This document shows, piece by piece, positions 18,521-27,142 of a stretch of 64,000 nt of DNA. The notes beneath the pieces were generated by a model. That model was not told the DNA's origin. It did not search any database and worked only from the letters and a program-made list of their open reading frames with translations. How positions within the stretch are numbered: the stretch's first letter is position 1; the number at the start of each line of letters is the position of its first letter. The stretch is from Candidatus Poribacteria bacterium (GTDB lineage Bacteria > Poribacteria > WGA-4E > WGA-3G). The stretch covers positions 1-64,000 of the forward strand of contig JAJEGI010000007.1 of assembly GCA_022819945.1 (NCBI GenBank). The letters run 5' to 3'. The position numbers and the translations under genes are program-made.

Positions 18521-18738
18521 CTAAATACGAATACAAAACGGTGACCCTTGTGCAGAAGGGATGGGGATGGTGGCAGTCTCGAACGATTCCGGAGATTCCG
18601 TACCTTGACAGTACACTTAATCGTGAAGGCAGGGAGGGATGGCGACTCTGTGAGATTGTCCTACCAGCTGCTGCCTTTGGGGCACCAAACAAAGTGATTG
18701 TGATTTTTGAGAGAGTTTTGGAACGAACTGAAGATTGA
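18517..18738 (+). CDS. DUF4177 small protein
   Basis: A 73-residue protein matching DUF4177: the opening YEYKTVTL and the core LNREGREGWRLCEIV, then a terminal strand IVIFERVLE. These small alpha/beta proteins have unknown function. It starts inside the stop codon of the nucleotidyltransferase gene (ATGA), which supports real expression and coupling. A weak hairpin and T6 follow at about 18755-18782. Confidence 0.75.
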   Translation: MTKYEYKTVTLVQKGWGWWQSRTIPEIPYLDSTLNREGREGWRLCEIVLPAAAFGAPNKVIVIFERVLERTED

Positions 18739-18781
18739 ACCGCTCCAAGCATAATGTCTGAAACGGACAACATTCAGTTTT

Positions 18782-19423
18782 TTAATGTTTCAAGAAAAAG
18801 GTAACAACACCGGCAATCATCAAAGCGATAGACCACAGCAGATCCAAGTTAAACCATGCCTTGCGGAGTAGGGCAAGTCCCACGACCTCGTAAACGATAA
18901 CAGCGACGGCCGCTGTCACAACAAAAAAACTGAGGGTATGTACGCCAACAGCAGACAGTAACATCACAGCGTTATCCGTCATCCCGGCGGATGCGTGGTG
19001 CATGTGTGCTGAAGCTTCAGCAGCAGGCATTCGTAAGAGGAGCGGTGCGAGCATCAAGCCTGCTCCGTGTGCAGATGCCATCAGAAATGACCAGATCGTT
19101 AAGTCTTTGAAGTTAACACGCATGCCGACCCATTTGGGATGTCGTGCGCTGAAAAATTTGTACACGCCAAACCCAAACAAGACAACCGCACAGGCGATGC
19201 GAAGCACATCCTTGGGGAGTTGCTGTTGTGCTAAAGCGATTACCAGAACCACGATTCCAATAGAAATCGCGTGTCCGAGTGCCATCGGAAAGAGCGCGCC
19301 GATCACCGCGCTTCTCCGTTTTTCCTGCATGCCCAGTGCAACTGCAAAGAGCCATCCCATCCCCGGATTAATGCCGTGATATGCTCCGAGACCGAGCATG
19401 CCCCACCACGAAATAGTGTCCAT
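18782..19423 (-). CDS. Polytopic membrane protein, NicO/NiCoT-like metal exporter candidate
   Basis: A 213-residue protein with about six membrane segments. GLGAYHGINPGMGWLFAVALG near the N-terminus (residues 11-31; a His in TM1), LGHAISI near 49 and ASAHGAGLMLAP near 116 recall the His-bearing motifs of the NicO/RcnA/NiCoT transporters. A short His-rich loop (SAHMHHASAG, about residues 137-146) lies between segments, as in RcnA-type nickel/cobalt exporters. It could equally belong to an uncharacterised LysE-fold family. It stands alone on the minus strand, tail-to-tail with the DUF4177 gene. Confidence 0.65.
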   Translation of the reverse strand: MDTISWWGMLGLGAYHGINPGMGWLFAVALGMQEKRRSAVIGALFPMALGHAISIGIVVLVIALAQQQLPKDVLRIACAVVLFGFGVYKFFSARHPKWVGMRVNFKDLTIWSFLMASAHGAGLMLAPLLLRMPAAEASAHMHHASAGMTDNAVMLLSAVGVHTLSFFVVTAAVAVIVYEVVGLALLRKAWFNLDLLWSIALMIAGVVTFFLKH

Positions 19424-19465
19424 GAAGAAGCCTTTCTAATATAAAAACGTCAAATATGTTTTACA

Positions 19466-19492
19466 GTAGGGGTTGGATAATCCAACCCCTAC
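19466..19492. repeat. Perfect 27-bp palindrome
   Basis: Thirteen-base arms (GTAGGGGTTGGAT and its complement) around a single central A. A shorter palindrome TTGGGT-A-ACCCAA follows at 19511-19523. It lies between the stop of the SBP56 gene and the start of the membrane-protein gene. It has the same 13+1+13 architecture as 47960-47986. A T-tract is lacking, so it looks like a REP-type element more than a terminator. Confidence 0.8.
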
Positions 19493-19537
19493 GAAGTGCC
19501 TATAGATAGATTGGGTAACCCAACCCTTACGAAATTC

Positions 19538-20929
19538 CTACGGATAGCAAAAAGTATCGGAAGAACTATCGCCACCTTGTAACCGAATCTGATGGGCGCG
19601 ACTCTCACCAAAGTCCACGAAGAAATTGGGATCGAATTCAAGACCGCCATCCTCTGTATTCACATTAGCCTTTACCATCCATCCGTTTGCGCCTTCGGGG
19701 TAGAACTGGTTATCCCATGCGACGTAGAGTGAATTAGTGAAGTATAGACGTTTACCGTCGCGACTCAATTCAACCATCTGGGGACCGCCGCTTACGGGAC
19801 CAGCTGCTGGGTGCGGATGCGATTTTGTGATACCGCCTATCTTGAGGGTGCCGGTATGTTTGGGATTAAACGGATCGGACACGTCGTATTGCAACAGTTC
19901 TCCGGTGCCCCAACAGGAGACATACAAGAACCGGTCATCCAACGAGAGGATGTGGTCGGTGACAAGCGTTGGGATCATGCCGATATCCTTCAAAGCGGGT
20001 GGCAAATCATCTGGATTTTCGGGGACTTGTGCCGGAATATCAATAATCTTTTGGATGCCCCAACCGTCTCCATCTTTGTACCATGTCCAAATCGAACTGG
20101 AGAGGTCGTTCATATTCAACACGGCATTGACGAACCCATACGCCTTGGTTGGGTCGTGTGCGGGCCGTAATTCTAAGATCATCTGATAATCATCGCCCAA
20201 ATCTAACGTTTGGATATTCTTGCGGTGTCGAATGTCCCAGATATGGATTTTATGCCCGAACTTGCGTTCACCTAAATCTTCGAGGCTCACGCCGTTTTCA
20301 ATCATTGCCGGATATCCCCACTCACTGGTAACAGCGATGTCATAGCCTAAGTGCCACCAGAAATCGTAAGAGAGGGATTGTGAACCGCGTTCTACCTCCC
20401 ACTGCCCGAGAATGTTGAAGTTGTAGTGATCCATGAGGAATATACCGCCGGGTCCTTCTTCCGAACCTGCCGAAGCGAGTGCACTGACGTAGATGCCTTC
20501 AGGCCCGCAGTGTACTGTATGGGGTCGGGTATATCCGGACCGATCTTCAACTTCATCAGCTGTCAGCGTCTTAACGAGTTTCGGTGCCTTGGGATCCTCT
20601 TTCACGTCAAGGATATAGATACTGGAACCCCGCAGTGCTGGCACAACGAGGTAACGTCGTTCTATATACGGGTGTGGTGCATAGGGACAGAGTGCAGCAC
20701 TACAGGCGTTCCAACCGAAGTGGTGGATTTCGTCACGAACGCCGAGTTCCAGTTTATGAACAATCTGCCCGTAGGTATCAGAGGCTGTGTTGAGGTCAAC
20801 GACACACATAGCGTCGGGGTTGCCGTCATCTCTCGGTGCGGCGACATAGGCGACATCTTCAATAGGTGCTTCAATCGCCATCTTAGGTGATGGATAAAAA
20901 GTCGGGTCAGGTTTCCACTGTTGTAACAA
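19538..20929 (-). CDS. Selenium-binding-protein family (SBP56), methanethiol oxidase-like
   Basis: A 463-residue protein of the SELENBP1/SBP56 family. Characteristic stretches are HHFGWNACSA (about residues 70-79), PHTVHCGPEGIYVSALAS (135-152), WWHLGYDIAVTSEWG, LDDRFLYVSCWGTGELLQYDVSDP and a C-terminal HQIRLQGGDSSSDTFCYP. In bacteria and humans these beta-propellers are methanethiol oxidases (copper-dependent), converting methanethiol to formaldehyde, H2S and H2O2. Such activity fits a marine niche with DMSP breakdown. The preserved His and Cys residues support an active enzyme. No signal peptide is visible, although bacterial methanethiol oxidase can be periplasmic. Confidence 0.92.
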   Translation of the reverse strand: MLQQWKPDPTFYPSPKMAIEAPIEDVAYVAAPRDDGNPDAMCVVDLNTASDTYGQIVHKLELGVRDEIHHFGWNACSAALCPYAPHPYIERRYLVVPALRGSSIYILDVKEDPKAPKLVKTLTADEVEDRSGYTRPHTVHCGPEGIYVSALASAGSEEGPGGIFLMDHYNFNILGQWEVERGSQSLSYDFWWHLGYDIAVTSEWGYPAMIENGVSLEDLGERKFGHKIHIWDIRHRKNIQTLDLGDDYQMILELRPAHDPTKAYGFVNAVLNMNDLSSSIWTWYKDGDGWGIQKIIDIPAQVPENPDDLPPALKDIGMIPTLVTDHILSLDDRFLYVSCWGTGELLQYDVSDPFNPKHTGTLKIGGITKSHPHPAAGPVSGGPQMVELSRDGKRLYFTNSLYVAWDNQFYPEGANGWMVKANVNTEDGGLEFDPNFFVDFGESRAHQIRLQGGDSSSDTFCYP

Positions 20930-20969
20930 GTTTATTTCTCCTTTTTAACAGTTGTTGGTTATCGGTTGT

Positions 20970-21070
20970 CGGTTATCAGTTACAAGAGGGTTCTGATATT
21001 CCTAAAGTCTCTTTTTCTCACTGCGAAGCAAACTGAAAGGTTTTTGGTAGAAAACCGAACTGATAACTGG
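20970..21070. repeat. Inverted repeat between SBP56 and nuclease genes
   Basis: CGGTTATCAGTT at 20970-20981 is mirrored by AACTGATAACTGG at 21058-21070, about 75 bp apart. A TCTCACTGCGAAGCAAA segment inside (about 21016-21032) recurs at about 24068-24084. There is no gene in this gap. This looks like a small non-autonomous element. Confidence 0.55.
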
Positions 21071-21073
21071 TTA

Positions 21074-21955
21074 CTATTCCTCATCGTTTTTTGCGCGGTC
21101 AAGCCAGCCGGGTAGTCTAATGTCTTCGGACAGTTTCCACGCCGTTAAATAGAGCGAAGCCGTCCAACGCACGGATTCACGTGCTCGGTCATTCGTAAAA
21201 TCAACCAGGGCGGGTGTTGGGTTTTTCAGATTTTTCCAATCTTCTGCGATAGCGTAAACACTATCTACCAAACTGAATCCGGCTTTGACCTGCTTTATGA
21301 TCGCAGGCATCAAATCGCCGACAGCTTCTACTTTCTGTGTTTTCGCGAGTTCTGTTGGGTTCAGTTTCAACATCTCAATTGCTGAATCGACTTTCTCATG
21401 GATACCGGCATGTAGGCGCGTTCCGTCCTCTTGCCGAATCCCATCAAAATTAATGGTTAGGTGCAAAGGTTGACACATATCCTGTGCGTAGTGTGCAAGG
21501 AAGCCAGCATAGAGAAAGCATTTGTTTTGGATCATTAGATTATCGGGCCACTTGCGATGCTCTGCGAAAGCAACAGCGAGCCGCTCTGTCCATTCGGCGA
21601 GTGCGTAGGGGAGTGTGCCGACGGTTCGCGGTGCGAGTCCTAACTCTGCGCACAACTTGATATGGGCCTCGCGTCCCTCTGGAATCGGGTGGTCTTTTAG
21701 TAATTCCACATCAATGTAGTGTTCGCCGTATTCAGCCTGCCGTGCGTGTGGTGTGCCTCGGTCCTTAGATATATCGGGATCGTAGACGCAATGTGCGATC
21801 ATTTTTTCGGCGTTACGGAAAAATTCGGGCATCTCTTCAGGAAGTGCCTTGACGGCTGCCTGTGTGAGGATATCGTGTCCGCCGCCCCACCATGCCGATA
21901 CAGGTGTTGTAAAAATAAGTGAAAACAGAATCAATACATTACAAAAACGTCTCAT
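21074..21955 (-). CDS. S1/P1-type zinc nuclease-like secreted protein
   Basis: A 293-residue exported protein. The signal peptide MRRFCNVLILFSLIFTTPVSA is followed directly by WWGGGHDIL. In the phospholipase C/P1 nuclease superfamily the mature N-terminal Trp and the next His (here W22 and H27) bind zinc. HYAQDMCQPLH further on supplies the H-x3-D-x5-H zinc ligands. The frame could extend to 22087 inside the neighbouring gene, but AAGGAG sits just before the ATG at 21955 and this start gives a clean signal peptide. It is probably a periplasmic zinc-dependent nuclease or phosphodiesterase, 13 bp downstream of the DUF362 gene. Confidence 0.82.
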   Translation of the reverse strand: MRRFCNVLILFSLIFTTPVSAWWGGGHDILTQAAVKALPEEMPEFFRNAEKMIAHCVYDPDISKDRGTPHARQAEYGEHYIDVELLKDHPIPEGREAHIKLCAELGLAPRTVGTLPYALAEWTERLAVAFAEHRKWPDNLMIQNKCFLYAGFLAHYAQDMCQPLHLTINFDGIRQEDGTRLHAGIHEKVDSAIEMLKLNPTELAKTQKVEAVGDLMPAIIKQVKAGFSLVDSVYAIAEDWKNLKNPTPALVDFTNDRARESVRWTASLYLTAWKLSEDIRLPGWLDRAKNDEE

Positions 21956-21968
21956 AAATCTCCTTTCG

Positions 21969-22919
21969 TTAGTCTGCCGCCAGATATTCCGCGGGGCTTG
22001 CTTCCTGCCATTGGAATTGAAGTTCAGTCGTCTCATGTGGTTTAAAGGATGTTGCGACTGTTTCAATAGCGGGTCCAAGGATGTCAATCTCGTTTAGATC
22101 AGCGGTGCCGTAGCCCAATTCATTTGCGTAATGAAAAAGCCCAATTTCTAAGGGTTCAAATCCCATTGCTTTTGATGTGACAGCATCCGCTGCAAACACA
22201 TCTCCGCTTGCGACAGCGATGCCGAGCGGAACAGAATCGGTGCCGCCGGGTCCGTTGCCTTGTAGCCCAACGGTGCCGTCAACAATAGCGATATCGGGTT
22301 TGAGGTAGCGTGAGAGCCGGAGCAGGTTGATATTAAGCGTTTGCGCTTCACGTGGAAGTACTCGGTCTGCGTGGCTATGGTACCCGTGCATTTTAATTCG
22401 ATCCTCTTTATGCAGGGTCCCCATAATCATGTTCTTCATTGCGAGCGTTACAACGCCAGCATCATGGGTTTTGGCGATAGCGACAGAGATGGTACATGGA
22501 CACTCCAAAACTGTCTTTGGCATCCGTACGGTATCTTCCTCACGCCCGGCAAGAAAGACGTTGGTCTCTGCCCATTCGGTTTCTTGATGTAGGTCTACAA
22601 GCCGGATCGGGAGATCGTATTCGGCTTGGAGTGCTTCATAGCCGAAAATTTGGAAGGCTTCGCCAGAAAATTTCTCATTCGCGCCTTCAGCAACGATTAT
22701 CTCTTTCGGTGGTTGCGGTGTGCTCAACAGAAAATCCAATGCGCCCCGCATCGCGTCTACGTGTGACGAAGCGAGTTGATTTGTGCTGGAGAGAAAATTC
22801 GGTTTCAACAGGACCTGCTCACGGACTTTCGGTGTGAGTTCCTCACGTATATTGTTCAACGCTTCAAAAACGTTAGAACGTCGCCTGCCGGTTTTGGCAA
22901 GCCCGACTTTTGTAGCCAT
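21969..22919 (-). CDS. DUF362 domain protein
   Basis: A 316-residue DUF362 protein: VLLKPNFLS near residue 40, SSHVDAMRGALDFL near 54, VAEGANEKFSGEAF near 80, KTHDAGVVTLAMKNMIMG near 155 and IVDGTVGLQGNGPGG near 215. Some DUF362 proteins carry iron-sulfur clusters, but no CxxCxxC is visible here. Function unknown. The start at 22919 (MATKVGLAK) is preferred over 22958 because AAAGGAG precedes it by five bases. It is probably co-transcribed with the S1/P1 nuclease-like gene. Confidence 0.85.
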   Translation of the reverse strand: MATKVGLAKTGRRRSNVFEALNNIREELTPKVREQVLLKPNFLSSTNQLASSHVDAMRGALDFLLSTPQPPKEIIVAEGANEKFSGEAFQIFGYEALQAEYDLPIRLVDLHQETEWAETNVFLAGREEDTVRMPKTVLECPCTISVAIAKTHDAGVVTLAMKNMIMGTLHKEDRIKMHGYHSHADRVLPREAQTLNINLLRLSRYLKPDIAIVDGTVGLQGNGPGGTDSVPLGIAVASGDVFAADAVTSKAMGFEPLEIGLFHYANELGYGTADLNEIDILGPAIETVATSFKPHETTELQFQWQEASPAEYLAAD

Positions 22920-23105
22920 CAGTTTCTCCTTTGTAGTAGATTCCGAAAATATTTGCACACTTTTGTTCCAACGGGCGAGGGAACCTTAGAAGAAACACCC
23001 AAGCAAAAACCCCCTACGAGCCGCCTTGTGTTAGGACGGGTGTATAATTAATTACGGGTTTTACTTTAAATCGCGCCTAAAAAGCATACAAAGATTGATA
23101 AACTG

Positions 23106-23987
23106 TTAGTCAAGAATATGTCTCAGAAATCCAGAATGTTTTTGCAATAGTGCATTTGCGTCTGTTGCCTTCAACCGTTTAGTGAGCATTACAATAGCGA
23201 GTTTCGCTCGTCCGTCCGCTTGTGCTAAAGCTGCCTCGGCTGTCGCGGTGTCTACGCCAGTTATGGCTTGAACAATCCGAATGCTCCGTTCGACGAGTTT
23301 AGTGTTGGAGGCGTTCACGTCCACCATCAAATTGTTATAGACCTTGCCGAGTTTTATCATAGAGACGGTTGTAAGCATGTTTAGCACCAGTTTTGTGGCT
23401 GTCCCTGCTTTTAATCGGGTTGACCCTGTGATAATCTCTGGTCCGACGATCGGCGCGATAAAATGCGTTACCCACTTCTTTAATTGTTCAGGCGGCGGAA
23501 CACAGCAGAGAAACATCGTCGTTGCCCCGATGGCGTGTGCTTCCTTCAAAGCCCCGATGACATAGGGTGTCCGTCCACTACTTGCGATTCCAACAAGTAC
23601 GTCTTGAGGCGTAAGTTGCTGTTCTCGGATAGCTTGCGCGCCTTTTTCAGGTTTGTCCTCCTCACCTTCGATTGAGCGACGTAAAGCGACATCTCCACCG
23701 GCAATTATCCCTTGGACCATTTCTGGTGGCGTGCTGAAGGTCGGTGGGCATTCGGAAGCGTCTAATACCCCCAGTCTACCACTCGTTCCCGCGCCAACAT
23801 AAAATAACCTACCACCGGTGCGAAACGCAGCGACACACAAGTCAATAGCATGTGCGATTGCATCGGATTCTGCTGTAACTGCTGCAACCGCTTTTTGATC
23901 TTCTTCATGGAAAATCTGAACGATTTCTGCGGTTGACTTCAGATCGATGTCGGTGGAATTCGGGTTTCGCTCTTCTGTTTTTTTAAT
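23106..23987 (-). CDS. murQ: N-acetylmuramic acid 6-phosphate etherase, probable ATT start
   Basis: MurQ cleaves the D-lactyl ether of MurNAc-6-phosphate to GlcNAc-6-phosphate in the cytoplasm (cell-wall recycling). The SIS fold is clear, with VGAGTSGRLGVLDASECPPTF, IAGGDVALRRS(I)EGEED, VGIASSGRTPYV and STRLKAGTATKLVLNM. A TTG at 23840 would give only 244 residues and cut off conserved family sequence. The frame stays open upstream and encodes KKTEERNPNSTDIDLKSTAE, exactly the MurQ N-terminus. No ATG, GTG or TTG exists between that segment and the upstream in-frame TAA at about 24012. An ATT at 23985-23987, with AAGG five bases before it, yields 293 residues, the normal size. ATT starts are rare but known (infC). 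A dispersed repeat abuts this point and supplies the AAGG. The alternative is an inactivated 5' end. Confidence 0.85.
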   Translation of the reverse strand: MKKTEERNPNSTDIDLKSTAEIVQIFHEEDQKAVAAVTAESDAIAHAIDLCVAAFRTGGRLFYVGAGTSGRLGVLDASECPPTFSTPPEMVQGIIAGGDVALRRSIEGEEDKPEKGAQAIREQQLTPQDVLVGIASSGRTPYVIGALKEAHAIGATTMFLCCVPPPEQLKKWVTHFIAPIVGPEIITGSTRLKAGTATKLVLNMLTTVSMIKLGKVYNNLMVDVNASNTKLVERSIRIVQAITGVDTATAEAALAQADGRAKLAIVMLTKRLKATDANALLQKHSGFLRHILD

Positions 23988-24060
23988 TATACCTTGCGGT
24001 TCGGTGAGGTGGGTTTATTAAATATTGACTCGCCTTTCCGTATATCCGCCCTCCAAATGT
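23988..24060. repeat. Dispersed repeat, family CCTTGCGGTTCGGT (copy 1), abutting murQ
   Basis: CCTTGCGGTTCGGTGAGG at 23992-24009 followed by a variable middle and TTTCCGTATATCCGCCCTCC. Related copies are at 33529-33600 and 50509-50580. Its left edge ends four bases from the deduced murQ start, and on the minus strand it provides the GCAAGG that could act as ribosome-binding site. The remaining gap to 24178 holds no gene. Confidence 0.7.
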
Positions 24061-24178
24061 AAAGCATTCTCACTGCGAAGCAAAATTATGCCATTTAAGG
24101 CATAATTTCATTACGGGCTAACGTTTTGAACTTCTTAATTTTTAAAACTAAAACCCATTGACTTGACGCGGTATCCTT

Positions 24179-25087
24179 CTACAGACTCGCTTGTGCTAAC
24201 AACACGGCACCGTACGCGGGTTCATGTATAGGAAGCAGTACTGATGCTTTTGGCTGAATTCTTGCAAACCGATGGCGAAGTTTATCCGAAAACATAGGTT
24301 GATGGATAAGATTACCACCACTGAGGACGATATCAAACGGCTCTATGAATTCTAACTGTTTAATCACACTCTCTGTAGCACAGACGAGTTCATCAACAGC
24401 TGCGTCAACAATTTCCGTTGCAACCGCGTCCGTTGTTTGAGCGGTATCGAATATTACTTCTGCCAACTGCGCAATTTCATCTCGACTTGCGGCATGTGTC
24501 CAGCGAATCAGTTCACTCGGTTCGTTGCGTTCAAGCCTATGAAGAATTCGATTTGTCAATTCGGTTGGATTGCCTCTACCATCAGCGGCACGAGCGACAG
24601 CCCGGAGACCTTTTATAGCGATGTCGTAACCGCTGCCTTCATCGCCGAGCAGGTATCCCCATCCGCTTGCGCGTGCTTCATCGCCATTAGCGTTGATACC
24701 GTAGACGATAGCACCGGTTCCAGAAATGACGATTACACCTTGTTGTTTCTCGGTACCACCAACGAGTGCAATGTGTGCATCGTGTGTCAGGATTCTTCGG
24801 TTTTTGCTGATGCCGAGTTTATCACAAATTCTTCCTACTACTTTTCGATCTTCAGCACGCCCTAAACCTGCCATTCCGAGACAGAAGTGGATAGCACTTG
24901 CTAACCGGATTCCTACTTTTTCACAAAGTTCTCCGATGACCCTCTCCAAAACTGCTTGCGTTTTCGCTTCACCAACTACATGATAATTTGAGGGTCCCGA
25001 CTGTACTTGTGCGAGGCATTGTCCTGTTTCTGTCGTTAGGATACCAACTGTTCCTGTCCCGCCGCCATCAATTCCGATGATATACAT
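24179..25087 (-). CDS. BadF/BadG-type N-acetylglucosamine/N-acetylmuramic acid kinase
   Basis: A 302-residue ASKHA-fold sugar kinase. PHOSPHATE-1 motif GIDGGGTGT (4-12), PHOSPHATE-2 region GVIVISGTGAIVYGI near 115, then ASGWGYLLGDEGSGYDIA near 140, and the adenosine region VLSGGNLIHQP near 255. The family includes GlcNAc kinases and the dual MurNAc/GlcNAc kinase MurK. Lying upstream of murQ on the same strand, it most likely makes MurNAc-6-phosphate, the MurQ substrate, without a PTS. About 190 bp separate the two, including a repeat, so co-transcription is likely but not assured. Confidence 0.88.
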   Translation of the reverse strand: MYIIGIDGGGTGTVGILTTETGQCLAQVQSGPSNYHVVGEAKTQAVLERVIGELCEKVGIRLASAIHFCLGMAGLGRAEDRKVVGRICDKLGISKNRRILTHDAHIALVGGTEKQQGVIVISGTGAIVYGINANGDEARASGWGYLLGDEGSGYDIAIKGLRAVARAADGRGNPTELTNRILHRLERNEPSELIRWTHAASRDEIAQLAEVIFDTAQTTDAVATEIVDAAVDELVCATESVIKQLEFIEPFDIVLSGGNLIHQPMFSDKLRHRFARIQPKASVLLPIHEPAYGAVLLAQASL

Positions 25088-25406
25088 AATACTTAGTTTT
25101 CAGTTAGAGGATAGATAACGGACAGCATCAATGCTTTGTTAGTTCTGCCCTGTTTTGTGCAACTCGGAATTAAGGTATGCCCTATTTTGTGCAGGACTTT
25201 ATGGCTACTCTGTAGAGAAGTCGTATCAGTGCGGTATTATTCCAATCGGCACGAAATTTGCTATATGCGTACAGAGGTTTGAAACCTCGTTTACCAATTA
25301 CTGGCTGCTGATAAGAACTTGACAACTCTAACATAAATACTTTACAATGTAATTTATCACGATTCAAAAATAGATGCAATAAAAAACTTAATTGGGGAGG
25401 ATCAAA
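25088..25406. other. Intergenic region with a 16-bp direct repeat
   Basis: No gene seen. TGCCCTGTTTTGTGCA at 25146-25161 recurs with one change (TGCCCTATTTTGTGCA) at 25178-25193, 32 bp apart (three helical turns). Such spacing would fit two operator half-sites or a small repeat. GGGGAGG before 25407 is the ribosome-binding site of the next gene. Confidence 0.5.
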
Positions 25407-26348
25407 ATGCAGACCAAAAACTACCTCGCGCTTCTGATTTTATGTGGGACTCTTGTTTACCTCAGTTGTACGCAAGATTCGGTGCAATTTGAATGGCGGC
25501 AGATTGAAAGCGGTACCGGCGAACATCTTTATGGGGTCGATTTTGTAGATGGGGAACGCGGATGGGCAGTCGGAACTGCTGGTACAATACTATCGACCGT
25601 CAATGGTGGTATGACTTGGGCTACTGGGTCTGTGTCGAAAGAAACGATCACACAAGTGAGTTTCACGACCCCGAATAACGGTTGGCTTGCGAGTATCGGG
25701 AAGGTGCAATATACCGGCAGCGGTGGCAAGACATGGCGTGTGCAACACCAAGCTCGTGGTGAAGGTAAGAGACCTCCGGGGATTTTGGATTTATACTTTG
25801 TGAGTACAACCGAAGGTTGGGCAGTGGGAGGTTCAGGTACGATCCTCCACACAAAAGACGGTGGCAGTCGTTGGGAAAACCATAGAAACCTTTCAGATAA
25901 ACATCTCTGGGGTGTCTATTTTATGGATCCGGCACACGGATGGATTGTTGGCGAGGAAGGTGAAGTGCTCCATACGCGAGATGGTGGCGGACGATGGGTT
26001 CGCCAGAGAAGTAATGTCGAGCAGCCGCTATTTGCTGTCCACTTTGCGAATCCGACGCATGGATGGATTGTCGGCGCAAACGGATTGATCCTGCATACTG
26101 CTGACGGCGGAAAAGTGTGGCATCGGCAGAAAACACCTGTGAATCAGAGTTTACGAGATATAGCGTTTCGTGATGAGAAACGTGGGTGGGCAGTCGGTGA
26201 AAAAGGGTTAATCCTTCATACAACAGATGGCGGTATCCTATGGAGTCGCTATCCGACACCGGCGCAACATAACTTGCAGGACATCCACCTTCACAAAAAT
26301 GCGGGTTGGATCGTGGGTGCGAAGGGGACGATTCTACGAAGTTATTAG
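25407..26348 (+). CDS. Ycf48/Hcf136-like beta-propeller lipoprotein
   Basis: A 313-residue protein. A lipoprotein-type signal (hydrophobic 6-19, Cys preceded by LS at about residue 21) is followed by six or seven repeats of the form GWAVGxxGTILHTxDGGxxW. These are diagnostic of the Ycf48/Hcf136 (BNR/sialidase-like) seven-bladed propeller. In phototrophs such proteins assist photosystem II assembly. In heterotrophs they are common, poorly understood cell-surface proteins. The ATG at 25407 follows GGGGAGG at the right distance; the longer TTG frame start at 25392 overlaps that site and is rejected. Its 3' end overlaps the convergent DUF2752 gene by 4 bp. Confidence 0.88.
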   Translation: MQTKNYLALLILCGTLVYLSCTQDSVQFEWRQIESGTGEHLYGVDFVDGERGWAVGTAGTILSTVNGGMTWATGSVSKETITQVSFTTPNNGWLASIGKVQYTGSGGKTWRVQHQARGEGKRPPGILDLYFVSTTEGWAVGGSGTILHTKDGGSRWENHRNLSDKHLWGVYFMDPAHGWIVGEEGEVLHTRDGGGRWVRQRSNVEQPLFAVHFANPTHGWIVGANGLILHTADGGKVWHRQKTPVNQSLRDIAFRDEKRGWAVGEKGLILHTTDGGILWSRYPTPAQHNLQDIHLHKNAGWIVGAKGTILRSY

Positions 26349-26731
26349 AATTCAAGTCCCGAATAAATTTTTATTATCCAGATAGATAAACAGCAGATAA
26401 TCCCGCTGATAACAACCCAACTTCGGGTTATAGGCGAGTGGCGGGTCCAACTGTTTTTTAGCCGGATGGGGAAAAATGCCGTCGCAATTGCCAATCCAAC
26501 GATGAAAAAAGAGAATGGATGGTAATCCCATGCGGTGCCGAATTTCCCTTGAACTAAAGCGATACATGCGCGCGTCATTCCGCACCCCGGGCACGGAATA
26601 TCGGTCACTGAATGAAATACACAGGGAATCAGTGTAACCGCTGCAGGTGATATTTCAGACGTTGCGGTGTAAAGCCCTATTACTCCCAATGCAATAAGAA
26701 ATAGACGCGCGAGCAACGTATGGTTAAACAT
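26345..26731 (-). CDS. DUF2752 membrane protein
   Basis: A 128-residue protein with three membrane segments and the DUF2752 signature PCPGCGMTRACIAL near residue 55 (CPxCGxTR). The family is widespread and of unknown function. The start at 26731 (MFNHTLLARLF) overlaps the end of the upstream DUF4234 gene by 8 bp, indicating coupling; the longer frame to 26791 runs deep into that gene. It converges on the Ycf48-like gene. Confidence 0.82.
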   Translation of the reverse strand: MFNHTLLARLFLIALGVIGLYTATSEISPAAVTLIPCVFHSVTDIPCPGCGMTRACIALVQGKFGTAWDYHPFSFFIVGLAIATAFFPIRLKNSWTRHSPITRSWVVISGIICCLSIWIIKIYSGLEF

Positions 26732-27110
26732 TAGGCGTTCGTTCGTAGAGTCTGTTAATTTGGTGCTGTTGAACAGCAAGCGAAGCAACACCCAAACCGA
26801 AAATCGCTAACAGTACACAGATGATTGGTAGACTTGAATCGAATACTATATCATTGTCAGCTTGTACTGTATTAATGCCGTTTGCCATCTTGTACTCATA
26901 ATAGATACCGTAGATGCCGCAGGTAATAATTGAAAACAAGAACCAGAGCCAAAAAGAATACTCATCTCGCTTCAACCACGCATTGAGCGTCGCCATCTGC
27001 TTGTACTGCCAATAAATCCCAAAGATACCACATGTAAGCAAGGTTACCAATATTCCAATCACGAGATTCCGTTTACCCTCGAATTCTGGGTAAGGGTATT
27101 CATTAGGCAT
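26724..27110 (-). CDS. DUF4234 membrane protein
   Basis: A 128-residue protein with DUF4234-like paired segments: LVIGILVTLLTCGIFGIYWQY and FWLWFLFSIITCGIYGIYYEY (each TCGI(F/Y)GIY), then a third hydrophobic stretch VLLAIFGLGVASLAVQQHQIN. Inner membrane, function unknown. GGAGGATTTT precedes the ATG. It overlaps the DUF2752 gene. It is 32 bp downstream of the BMP lipoprotein gene and may share its transcript. Confidence 0.85.
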   Translation of the reverse strand: MPNEYPYPEFEGKRNLVIGILVTLLTCGIFGIYWQYKQMATLNAWLKRDEYSFWLWFLFSIITCGIYGIYYEYKMANGINTVQADNDIVFDSSLPIICVLLAIFGLGVASLAVQQHQINRLYERTPNV

Positions 27111-27142
27111 AAAATCCTCCTTTAACGATGATATTACAGGGG

